From assembly GCA_964036045.1 (NCBI GenBank), contig OZ038388.1, forward strand, positions 1,001,501 to 1,065,500: a stretch of DNA of 64,000 nucleotides, in the 5' to 3' direction. The notes below the pieces were generated by a model, which worked only from the letters and a program-made list of their open reading frames with translations, searched no databases and had not been told where the DNA came from. A program made the position numbers and the translations under genes. Positions 52,656 to 63,692 of this stretch are shown here, one piece after another. The stretch's first letter is position 1, and each line of letters opens with the position of its first letter. This DNA is from Eutreptiella sp. 'Long Island Sound 2002'. Taxonomy: Eukaryota > Euglenozoa > Euglenophyceae > Eutreptiales > Eutreptiaceae.

Positions 52656-54908
52656 ACCTTACCCTTACCTGCCAAAGCATATGTGTGAGTGTGCTATTCC
52701 TAAGGTCCTGAGAGCAAGCCGCAGAAGTGGTGTCCTAATTATACCCAAGTCTGCGCCCTTGCTAAACCTGGAGGGTTGGCTTAAGGATGCCACGGGGTAC
52801 GCCCCGGGTCTCCCCTCCCCTATGCGCCCAATTTCTGTGCTGGCGCAAAACCTTGGGGGAATACCCAGCGTGCTAATCCAGGTATTGTTTTCCCTACCTA
52901 TCTGTCTACTACAGGGAGGGGTGGCCAAAAGCTATGAAGGCATGAAAACGCCGTTTTGCTATGTGGCCAAAACACTGACCTAACCACTGCCACAGCCCAC
53001 CAACCCTGCTAAAATTGCAGGAAACGGGTGGGACAGTGACACACGCACTACAGGTCCTACACACCCTACAGTGGCACCAACCTTTGTGGGCGAGCATTGG
53101 GGCAACTGGCTCAAGCCCCCACTCAGGACTACCACACCAACACGCACACTCTACTGGGCGTTGCGAAGTCAAAGGTGTCGTGGGTCCTAGCGACCCTCCT
53201 GTGAAATGACAAGAGAACACAGCGCTCCTAAGCAACTGTGGCCTAACAGGGGACGCCACAACGCGTTTCCCCTGCTAGGGCTTGGAGGGAAGGAGTGCTC
53301 TCGCGTGCAAGTCGCAGATGTCAATGAAGTCGGACTCCCTGCTCTGCCACAGGCGGAGCGGAGTTACTTGTTTGTGTGATCTGCGCCCTTGTTTAGCAGG
53401 GCATAAAAAAAGGCTGCTGCACCAATCACCCTACCTGCCCACCTGTAAAACAAAGGCAAATGAAAGGGCGTTTGCGGCGGAGGAACCAAGCCACACTCCA
53501 GGTATTATACCCTTCTCAGTGTGACCTATAATACACTGTCCGCAAACACGCTGGAGGACCAGCTACCCTTGTCAAGCAAGCAAGCTTTAAGGGACTCCTC
53601 AGGTTCCCTTAAAGAACGTACTGAGGAGCCCCTGGGTAGCCTAAACAAGGTTTACCGTGCGCACTTCGCGTGGCCTACCCTTTAATGCGTGTGTGCATGC
53701 ACGAGTATGCACGTGATCTTGGGCAAACCTGCCCATCTGCGCGTCAATCCCGAACTCCACCAGGGGGTGGCCCCGCCTGGGCGTACCTACCTTACCTACG
53801 CTGGGAAGTGAAGCAAGGTGAGAGGAGAAAAGGGGCGCACGCGAAGAACGTTGCAATGCACTTGTGTGTATGTCTAATCACCCTGATCTGACCGCTAATC
53901 ATCTGCAATCTTTCTAATCAATCCCTCTATTGCGTCCTATCGTTGTTAGCGCTGCTACAAGGCTCGTTCACGGAGACACGAGACAAGCAATGTGTATGCG
54001 GCATACGAGACGAGCATACCTGTAGTTTATACCTGATTCGTTGATATCTTTTCGATTGATTCTTGAATTCTTGAATTTTTGAAGCTTCTATTAGTGTGGG
54101 TGGAATCTGTATGTTTATTTATTAATGTGTGTCTCGTCATTTTCAAGACTACGTGAGACATACGTTTATAATCCCATTATTTCTCCATTTTCCGGCGCTT
54201 CGCTAGGAGCCGCTCCTGCGCGCCGCCATTTTATGCGTATGAATTTCTGGATTTAAAAAATCCAGAGATGACTATAATTTCTATAAAAATGTGCTTCTGA
54301 TGCACAATTGGATTCTGCTCAGGTGTGTCGTTTCAGAAAAATTCTACGCCGTCATTTGACGGATTTTGGTGTCGTCGCTTCGTTTTTGCGTGGATTCGTC
54401 CATATTTCTCCCATTCCTGCCTCTGCAGATACCCACGCGCAGCCTCGCTGAGTAGGCCGTGTTCGGGCCGAAACGCAGGTGCCTGGAGAGACTGAGCAGA
54501 ACCAAGACCCCACCAAGGGGCAAATTTAATTCTTTTGAGACTTCCTTCGCCCTAAGACAGGTCACAGGTCGCCAGCAGGTTTACGAGAACCCATGCGAGT
54601 GTGTATATTGTGTCTTGCGTTTGGGTTGTGTCGACGCTGCGTCTTGGAGGGAGGGATGCATCTGCACATGTTTGGCATGCTCCCATACTAACCCAACCAA
54701 GCCACAGGAGCCCCGGCAGCGCCATAAGCGCTGAGTCTTCTGTAGGATATGTTACAAACAAAGCAGCAGGAGAGCGCCAGCCATGGTGAGCGCTCATTTT
54801 TCAGTGTGAGGGAAACTGTAGGTATTTTAAAGTAGATGTGGAAACCAAGGAAAGGCCAAGAAAAATTCCCTCTTTCCTAAAATGCGACAGTGGTGGGGAC
54901 CACAGCAC
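52656..54908 (+). other. E5 3' noncoding region, 2.25 kb
   Basis: The first kilobase (52675-53690) is the module shared with E4, including the CTTTAAG hairpin. The remainder (53690-54908) is unlike E4 and contains no recognisable gene. Confidence 0.6.
53585..53614 (+). other. Conserved RNA hairpin candidate in E5 3' region
   Basis: A perfect 10-bp stem, CTTTAAGGGA and TCCCTTAAAG, around a ctcctcaggt loop. The E4 counterpart is at 24624-24653. Confidence 0.55.
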
Positions 54909-54916
54909 AAGGGGGG
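54909..54916 (+). promoter_or_regulatory. E5 polypurine tract
   Basis: AAGGGGGG directly precedes the 3' LTR. Confidence 0.75.
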
Positions 54917-55712
54917 AGTAAGAAAAAGTGCTTTTCCATTGCTTTGAGGCATACTCTAGTTGTATTAGAGATGCACTGAGCATCCATGCATTTTTATCTT
55001 AGTATTGGTCCAACCAAAAGTGGTGATAACACATTTTGACCTATGGAACCAAACACCCAATCAGGATATGGGGTGGACCCCTTAATCCCCTTTCAATGTG
55101 AAGTAAAACATCTTTTCCTGAGTTGACTGAGCACTGACATACCTAAGGTAGAGCCTATGAATTTATCTATGTTTTTCCATGAATACTTATCTGCCCTAGT
55201 GGTATACACCCTAGGGGGCTAGGCACCTCTTTTTGAGAGGTCCTGGGTTCAATTCCTGGTCAGCCTAGCTAAGTAGGAAGATCCCATGTGACATGGGGGT
55301 GACCTCATCGCCACATACCATGCCACCTCAGCACATATGGGACCCAAAACAAAGCGTGCACATCTCCTGAGATGGCACTTTGGAGAGAGAGTGACCATGG
55401 GGCAGTTTTCTAACTCTTTTCCCAAAGCATTTCAGCTATCTTTGTGAATATGCATTCATTTGTGACCTGAGTTGCAGTTTCTGTGAATATCCAATCATCT
55501 TTCACTGTTTACACTGCAGCCCTTCATGCTTTGTTCCTGAATCCTCTTCTCTTTGCATACTATTGGCTTGGGCTATCCTGGAGTGACTTGGAGTGACTGT
55601 ATTTCATCAAAACAAAGCTTTTCATCTCCAAAAACAAGCAGCAGGAAACCCTACACCAACAGCAAGCAGCAGGAGAGGCAAAACACAGTGCTGAAAACAC
55701 TATAAACTTTTC
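54917..55712 (+). repeat. E5 3' LTR
   Basis: Direct repeat of 45075-45871, followed by the TCTCTT duplication at 55713-55718. Confidence 0.94.
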
Positions 55713-55718
55713 TCTCTT

Positions 55719-55814
55719 CAATGACTTCCGAGCGGTAACAACGCTCTGAGAAGGGGGGTGAAGCCGGTTCGGACCCCCGTGGCCATCTTTGGGTCACTTG
55801 GGGTGTGTATCTAT
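55719..55814 (+). other. E3 3' remnant beyond E5
   Basis: About 96 bases between the E5 target duplication and the start of the right inverted arm. It continues the E3 flank that ends at 45074. No gene seen. Confidence 0.5.
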
Positions 55815-58760
55815 TGAAGCGGTACCCAGAACCCCATGACCATGGTGGGGTATGTACGGAGGGGAAGACGCCCGGTGAAGCCCGGTGAGAGCCCTACAGT
55901 AGCGTGTCCCTTGCCGTAAAGCCCCTGTGACGGCATTGCGGCCACTTGGGGCATGTTACCATGTACCGGCAAACTGCCATTTGCCCGTATCTTAATATTT
56001 CACGCCAATCTGCCCAGCACCGCCTTCGGCCGTCGATTCGGCAACCTAACCCTAACAACAGATGTAGGTAAGACGTGTTTGTGTGAGAGATCTGGGCATT
56101 TCAGCTATTAGCGGCCGCATCGGCAACCGATGCGTCGCCCGCTGAGATTTACACATAAGAATATCAGGAATCAACAGGGTTTTATTTTCACATTGTTTCC
56201 GTAAATTTTCACGCTTCCGTTCTGATAATCAATGTTTTGACTGCTGGCGGTTGGCTCGCGACTTTAGCGTAACCGCCAGTTTAACTGTTATTTACAGACA
56301 TTTTAGCGCAATCCGTGACGAAGACTCTAAAGTCCTCAGGAATTGCATTGATGCATCTGCAATTTTCACATTGTACACTCGCAACCTTAATCCGAATTTT
56401 TCAGGATGTCGAAATCGGATTTTCGACTTCGACATCCCCGCACTTGATTTAACCGCTTTCGAGTGGACCTACGTGCTTCCCTATGCACGAATCAACTTTC
56501 CTTTTGTCTTGCCCTCCATTTGTCTTAGAGATATGGGCAAAACAAAGTTGATTCGTGAGGCCACTTGTGAGGGTCATATCTCGTGCTGCTTGCGAGGAAT
56601 GACAATAAGAAAGCATGGGATGTATTCACAATACTCCCGACGTAATTTAGGAAGCCGTATATGCCTTGCGTCTCCACACGTGCGCGCTAGCGTAATGGAT
56701 CATGGTCAAGAGGGTAGAGTTTGCGTTATAACTCTTTGGCCATGATATTGCGTGCATTAAGATAGCTTTCGAGTGTAGCGCGCGAGTGTTGGTGTTGCAT
56801 AGGAACTTTCTTTGAGTTCCTATGAGCGATTGACACAAAGTTATGCCCTTGGAGGGGCATGACATATCGTGGGGGGAGCTACCTTTTTGGGCAGTATGTG
56901 GTATGTGCCATGTGTTGTATTGCGTGCCCATTTGGCGGGTTCGGCTAAGAGCGATACACCCGCCAATGGACCTCATATTGCACGAGGCCCTTCCTTATAC
57001 TCCCCACGATCAATTGCAAGCCTAACCTTCGTGGAGGAAGGCTTGTGTGGCGATCCCAAAGCGATGCGTTGGGAGCAAGGTGTGTGTTTTGCAATTTTCC
57101 ATATTTTCATGTGCCCACTTGGGAAGTAGCGCTCCTGACCTTTCAAAGCGCCCCAAGTGGAGCACATATGTGGAATCGGAGGTCATTGGTGTCAAGTCAT
57201 TGTGTTTAGAAGGATTGGTCGATTACTCAATCCAAGCCGAAGATATTATAAAGTATTTGTGCGCCTTTCAAGGCCCTTTTGGGTTTTTTTTCGCCAATAT
57301 TGCTGTTTTTTGCCCGTCATGATGTCAAGTGGCGACCGTGTATCTCAACGTTGCGCTCAATTGACATCATGACCCAAGTATGTTCTGGGGGTATGTACTT
57401 CGGTGCCCAACATATCTTGGACCCGGCGAATAACTCCTCTTGGGCTTGGCATACCGTGGCCGCCATGTTGGCGATTTGGGACTATCCCAAATCATGGGCT
57501 CACTTGGCGACCCTGCCGTTCCCAAAACCAGAGGAGTTGGGCGACGCCCAAAAGATATGTTGGACACATATGACTTGATACCAATCCTATGGCACACTCC
57601 GGTCCAAGTCGGGCATGTGCCTCATTTGCCCCAACCATGAGTGTGCGCATTTTCGGCCATTTTGAGCAATTTTCCACATTTTATGCCCGCCGTGCACCAT
57701 GTTCAGCCCCCGATGCACGCCGGACGCGTGGACCAATGGACCATATATGACATGGGGGATATGCAAGTTGGTCCCCATGGCTCGCACACCACATGGGCGA
57801 GGCGGAGCAACATTCGTCAAGGTGCTAGCCCAAAGTGAGTGTGTACAATTTTGCCATTTTGGCATTTGTGGACCCAATTGGGATTGTCACCACGCCAAGT
57901 GGCATGGAGATCTTTGAGAGCCAAGGGCATGGGAGTCTCCGTTGGACTCCCGGTGGATCACGTATGGAATGGCGAATCCGATCTCCAAGCCGGCGTGGAG
58001 ATATACTATTGGGAGCCCCCCCGAATTTTGGCTCATTTCGAGCAGCCAAAATGACCCCCTTTTGGGACCCCAATTTCACCCCCCCGTGTGGTCAATTGGC
58101 GGCCCCATTTCTCTATGCCCACAGGGAGCCCGGACCTAATTCCAAGTTGTACACTCAGATATGAGTCCTAGGTCCTGCCTCCTAACCTGTGAGCCATTGG
58201 CCTTGCCCTGGCCGGGCGAGCCACGCGTGGGAATGACGCCAATTGTGGTGATTTTGGCATCATGACCCCACTTGACGAACCCGTGGTGCCCTGATGGCGG
58301 GACCTCAGAGCGGACCAGGTTGGGTGAGGGCGTACTCAAAGGGCATAGGGTCAGTTGCCTCGTCCCTACCTCTGGCGGGTCCGAACAAAGGGTCAATTTT
58401 GGGGATTTTTGAGTTAATATCAGTTTGGGCTGAAACAGCCTATTTTCAGCTACCAACTCCTAGGGGATAATGGCGGGCCCATATCTCTGGCTCAGAGAGG
58501 AGTTGGGACCTGCCGTTAAGGGAGCATAGGGAGCCGCTGTCGGTTGGCCTTGGAGCCCCTTGGTTCGCAGGAACTCGCCTGTGGCTGGGCGGGACACCCC
58601 CCCTATCGGCAGGGTTTCAGGGTCCGGACTGAGCAGGGCATGGATTGTGTTTGAGCCCCCGCCCCCACCAGCCACTGAGAGGGTCGGACCTGGGATTGGG
58701 ATACGCGTTGGGACTGAGTGTCTATTGTCCTATGATGCCCTTACCCCAGTCCAGTCTTAA
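55815..58760 (+). repeat. Inverted arm, LTR-like upstream region of E2
   Basis: Starts TGAAGCGGTA and mirrors 36450-33640. Homology starts precisely at that TG. Possible LTR end: the sequence AGCGTTTCA ending at 58967, in the following leader, but no tRNA primer site confirms it. It contains the same roughly 190-bp periodic motif as the left arm. The open frame 56251-56745 matches the left-arm frame, with mostly amino-acid-changing differences. Confidence 0.8.
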
Positions 58761-59310
58761 GCCCATGTGTACATATCCTGATGTGTTGCTGTACATACTT
58801 TTGTTCCCTTGTTTCAGAGTGGCAAGGATCCTGAAACGCTTTGTCTCATGACACAAGCGTAATTGATGCCCCTGTGAGCGCAGTGCTTTGCCTGCCTGCT
58901 TGCTTGTGCGTGTCACCGCAGCGTCCCGTGGCCAGGCACCCCACGGGAACGCGTCAAAAGCGTTTCACCGCCGCAGGGTTACTCATCCCTCGCGTGCCAC
59001 TCGGGGCCACCAACCCCGAGCAGCGCAGCGCAGCAGCTCGCAGCTTGCAGCTCGCAGCGCAGCACAGCGGTTCGCAGCGCCGCCCAGAGCATCGCCCTGA
59101 GCAACCACGGAAGCGCCGCGACCGTGAAGGAGGTGGACAGACCAGGACTCCCTCATCAGCGAGTCCTATAGGCCGACCAGCAAGGCCGCACACCCAGTCG
59201 CGTCAACCACTTCCACAACCACCAGCCGACCAGCACCGGCCGCACTCCCAGTCCAGTGCTACATCACCCACCTCAACAACCACCCCAGGACCACTCCATC
59301 GAGAGCACCG
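58761..59310 (+). other. E2 leader upstream of gag
   Basis: Noncoding. It matches 31425-30824 inverted, with a GCAGC-rich stretch near 59020-59075. TTAA at 58757-58760, just upstream, is the unoccupied E6 target. Confidence 0.5.
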
Positions 59311-62300
59311 ATGGTGAACTGGGACGAGGCGGGCAAGACGTGGCCGCAGCCCCACCCCCATGCGGCGCGCCTACTGCGTGGGTTGCTGTGGGGGCAGCAA
59401 TACCGCTACAGCAATCCCCAGTGCGAAGGCGGCATGCCCGGGAGCTTCGAGCTCCGTGAGGACATGGGCGAGGACCGCCTGCGGGCAGTGGAGGAATGGC
59501 TGCGGGCGGGAGGGTACGCGTACCGCTTCCGCCGCAAGCGCTGGAGGGTCTGGACCCGCCCAGACAGGCCCGGCGAAGGGCTGCGCCCCGACGGGATTGA
59601 GGAGGACGAGAAGCCCAACGAGTACCCGTCGGGCGCCTCGATCAACGTCTCCATGTGGGACATGATCGAGAAGGAGTTTCCGGAGCTGGGGAACGAGCGC
59701 CGGCTGCAGGGCAGCAGCAGCAGCGGCGCGTCTCCTGGGAAGGAGAAGCGTTCCGCCGGGGACAGGAAGAGGGACAGGAAGTGGCGGGAGTACCAGGAGT
59801 CCCTGGCCGCCGAAGCCGCCCAAGGGGCCAGGGGCGGAACCCCAGCCCACAGCCCCCAACAGGCCAATGGCGTTCAGCGGCCCGGCCACACCACCCTTGG
59901 CGACTTCCTGGAAGTCGCCAAGCAGGCCAAGGCCAAGCCCCGTCCGCTGCTCCTGAGGAAGTCAGGCCCCAGCAGCGACGTGGAGTCGGCCCACCGCGGG
60001 AGGATGCCGGCCGACCAGGCCAGCTCCAGCAGCAGCGTCGCTCCCGACCAAAGGGACGTGGCGCGCGCCTGTGAGCGCGCCTGTGGGGTGCCCTGCAACC
60101 TTCGGGTCGCCCGGCAACGGGCCACGCAGCACAACGCTGCCATGGAGGGCGCCGTCGGCATCGCCCAGCAGGAGGCTGCGGAGTGGGCGCATGGCATGGC
60201 CATCCACGCCTCGGCCGTGGCGGCCATTGCGGCCGGACTCACGGCCACAGCCGCCCATGAGGCAGCGATTGCCCAGGTCAACGGTGCGGTGGCGGCAGCC
60301 GACGAGGAAGCCCGCCTGACGCAAGAGGCCATTGCCTGCGAGGAGGCCGAGGTGAAGGCGCTGGAAGAGGCGCTGGCCCAAGAGAGGGCAAAGAAGGAGG
60401 CGGAGGAAAGGGCCCACGCCGAAGCGACGGCTAAGGCCCAGGCGGACGCCGCCAAGAAGGACGCCATCGAGGCCGCGCGACGGAAGGTCGCTGAGGAGAG
60501 GGCCAAGACGGAGGCAGAGCTGGCAGCCTTGGAAGCGGAGAAGGCTCGGCTGCAGCAGACCCGGGAAGCCAAGGCGGCTCGTGCCCGGGAGGAGGCCGAA
60601 AGGCGAGCTGCCGCAGCCACCGCCGCCGCAATGGAGGAGGCAGAGGCCAAGCTCCGCCGCGAGACTCCCACGGGAGGATCCCGAGTGGAGACCCTTCGAA
60701 AGCTTTTCGAAGGGGACGCCTCCTCCAAGATGACGCTGGACGAGGTCGACACTAGCAGCAGTGGGAGCAGTGGCCCCACCGCCTACCGACGGAGGAAGGG
60801 TAAGGGGAAGACCCCCGAGAGGCCACGGAGGCCAGCGGGCGGACACCCCCACGACAGTGACCCCTTCTTCACCGCCAGCGACGGGGATGAACGAGGCCGC
60901 CAACATCGCCGATGAGTGGCTGGCGGAGGAGCCGGAGACGTCCCCATGGAGCCAGAAGGTGAGGATGAGGATCCCCCTCCTCCCTACCGGAGCCAGGAGT
61001 CTTCCGAGACCGAAACGCCTAGGTGGGGCGACATGGACGAGGATGATGAGATGGACTTCGACTACACGAAGAAGCCCCCATCCTCGGACCCACCGAGGCG
61101 ACCTGGCGGAGACCCACCGGGACCCCGTGGCGGAGGACCATCAGGACCCCCTGGAGGACGCCCATCAGGTGGACCCCCCGGCGGCGGACCCCCTGGCGGA
61201 GGAGGACCCCCTGGACCGGGCGGACCCGGCGGAGGCCCTCCTGGAGGACCCCCTGGGGACCCCGACGACCCACCAGGGGACGGCGACCCGGATGCCACCT
61301 GGCGGTGGATTGTCTACCTCCGCAGGAGGGTCCAGTCCCTCATGCGCGAGGTAGACACGGGCAAGGGCGAGATGACTCGCATCGCCAGCGTCGCCGCGCG
61401 CGCTCAGAGGGAGCTGGACATCGCCAAGATCGAGATGGTCAAGAGCGCCCAGGTCGCCACCGTCACCCAGAAGCTGTTGGAGATCGCCAGGGGCGAGACC
61501 AGGTCGCTGAACAAGGTCATCAGCGGCCTGCAGCGGAGGCTGGACGCGCTGGAAGCCCGTGGGAGTGTCGGCAGCGACCACCCACCCCTGGAGTCTGGCT
61601 CGTCGGACAACGGCTGGGGACCCGGACCAGGTCCAGGCAGACCCCACGCCCCCGGCGGAGCCCCCAGGAGTCGCCCCAGCGCCAGTGCCCCCTCTCTCAC
61701 CGCCCCCTCTCACCACAGCGCGGGCCGCCGCAACGAGCGCGTGCCGCCCGGCAGTGGCAGTGAGGATTGGCGTGATGAGTGGCTCAGCGCAGAGTACCAC
61801 AACCGCCGTGCTCCACCGCGGACACCGGTACGCCCCCGACGCCCCGCACCAGCCCCGAAGCCAATCCCAATGGCTGGTGGACGTTATGGTGGACTCAGGG
61901 ATGAGGTCCCCAGAGGAGACGTGGAGTGGGATGTCGGCGGAGGTGAGGACCTGGACCTGGACCTGGAGGAGTTCGACATCTTCTTGCCGCGTGATGTACG
62001 ACGGGAGGCCACTGAACGCAGCCGCCGGCGCCGTGATGAGGAGGCATACATGGAAGGAGTACGGCGTGAACATCTAGGTTCAGCGTGCATGGAGGAACCA
62101 CGGCGTGGCCACGCGGATACCGGGGAGGAGATGGAAGTGGCAGCCGTGGGAGTCCGTGGGAGAGGCCGATGGGAACCTCGGTCGACCTCGCGGACGGCGT
62201 TCATGGTCTCTAAGACCGCGGATGCCGCCGTGTGGGAAGACTTGAACGACATCAAGCCCCCCATGTACGATGGCAACCCCCTCAACCTCGACCGCTTCTT

Positions 62301-63677
62301 GGAGAAGCTGGACGATTGGGGGGTGACCGTCACTGAAGACATGGATCCCGCGGATGCGGAGAAATATGCCTTCAGACGGTTCAGGTACCGCCTGCCGGAA
62401 GTGCTCCAAGAGCTATACTTCGTGGCAACCAAGGAGGGGAAGATCAAGACCCTCAAGGAAGCCAAGAAGTGGCTGAACGAGCAGGAGCGAGTGGACGCTC
62501 CGCAGGTGGCTGCCAAGCGGTGGAAGTCCATCAAGCTTCAGCATGATGCACGGGAGATCCGCCTACGGGATTGGCGGGACTTCCGGGGGCAATACACCCT
62601 CTTCCGCCGCAACGTGGAGGATTGGAACGAGGGTGACGAGCAGGCTCGCCTGCTCTCCATGCTGCCGCTAGCATGGATCAAGAGGGTCACCAAGGAGGAA
62701 TCGAAGCGGGCCAAGTCCAACCACACGGTCAAGATGATGCTCCCCAAAGAGTATCATACGAACGTGGTGGCTTGGACGAGGAAGAACGTGGCCCGGGATG
62801 TCAAACGGCACTCCCTGCGGAACGCTCTCCTCATCACTGTCTCGGGCGATCGCGAGAAGACCGCGATGTGGCGCCTTGACGAGTGTGACGTGAGCGGCCA
62901 GACCATCCGTCTGCAGGCCATCCCGGCGCGGATGAGCTGCGACGAGATGCTGGAGTGGGTTGGAGAGGAAGTACTCAAGGAGTACCGGAACCTCCACCAC
63001 ACCCGCGGGTTGAGGCCCGGCGACCCGACGTCAACTACGTTGGCGAGGGGCCTGGCGGGGAAGCTGCCATGGACCCAGCGGGAGCCGATGGCGATGAAGC
63101 TCTCGTCGACGATGACGACGACGATGAGCCCGCCGAGATGGCCGTTTGTGCCTTCGTGGCCCACAACGGCGCGGGGAACAACCGGGGAAGCTGGAAGCCC
63201 GTGCAGCCGGGTTGGAAGAAGAAGGAGAAGAGGGACCCTCGCCGCATTGGCGACCCTCCGCTGTCCTTTGGGGAGTTCATACGAGCTCACCCTCAGGGCT
63301 GTTTCGTGTGTTATGGGAGGAAGAAAGGCTTCAACCATGACCACCGAACATGCCCCACCCACCAGGCCGACACGGAGGCCTACAAGAAGGCGCACGGGTC
63401 GAAGAAGCGTGCACCTGCGGGTATCCGGGAAGCCAAAGTGGAGGTGGACAAGGACGAGCTCTCCAAGCTGATGTCGGTGGGGACCGAGTTGGCTAAGGAG
63501 ATCCAGGAGATCAAGAGGAACTGGGTCCCCAGGTCGGACAACGAGAACAAGGAGAACAAAGAGAACGACCAGAACAAGGACAAGGACAAGAAGCCTAGGA
63601 ATAGGGGAAGGAAGAAGGGTGTCAACGAGGTTGATGCGGAGGAGAATACCCCTACTTCCACAACCGACGCCCCCTAG
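59311..63677 (+). pseudogene. gag: E2 gag (one TGA, one frameshift)
   Basis: ATG 59311 to TAG 63675-63677. N-terminal W-rich domain; Ala/Glu/Arg coiled coil at about residues 330-450; Pro/Gly linker at about 590-660; capsid-like region (VWEDLNDIKPPMYDGN, then LDRFLEKLDDW); a CX2CX8HX4C knuckle near 63302 (CFVC...HDHRTC); and a Lys/Asn-rich tail. TGA at 60913-60915 lies in frame. A one-base loss near 63022, relative to E1, shifts the last 650 bases into another frame, where coding resumes cleanly (RPDVNYVGEGPGGEAA). Confidence 0.88.
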
Positions 63678-63692
63678 CGGAGCCCCTGCAGC
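63675..63692 (+). promoter_or_regulatory. E2 gag-pol stop, candidate readthrough site
   Basis: TAG-CGG-AGC-CCC, the same as E1. The frame after it is open to the window end. Confidence 0.55.

Larger units (their letters stand above)
45075..55712 (+). mobile_element. E5: Ty3/gypsy LTR retrotransposon, 10.6 kb, integrase deleted
   Basis: LTRs at 45075-45871 and 54917-55712 (797/796 bp, around 16-18 differences seen by eye, roughly 98% identical) start AGTAAGAAAAAGT as in E4. TCTCTT is duplicated at 45069-45074 and 55713-55718. The tRNA-Met primer site and G-run polypurine tract are present. Gag and pol are in one frame across a TGA. An internal deletion removed the second half of the integrase core, so this copy cannot integrate by itself. 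It is inserted in the 3' flank of E3. Confidence 0.95.

Noticed and set aside
56046-56060. Interstitial telomere repeat (cctaaccctaac)
   Set aside because: Fewer than two full units, with no array.
33640-58760. E3 as a giant DNA transposon or Polinton with 2.8-kb terminal inverted repeats
   Set aside because: The arms are also the upstream regions of E1 and E2, and no Polinton genes (DNA polymerase B, capsid, packaging ATPase) occur. E3 is an ordinary gypsy gag-pol.
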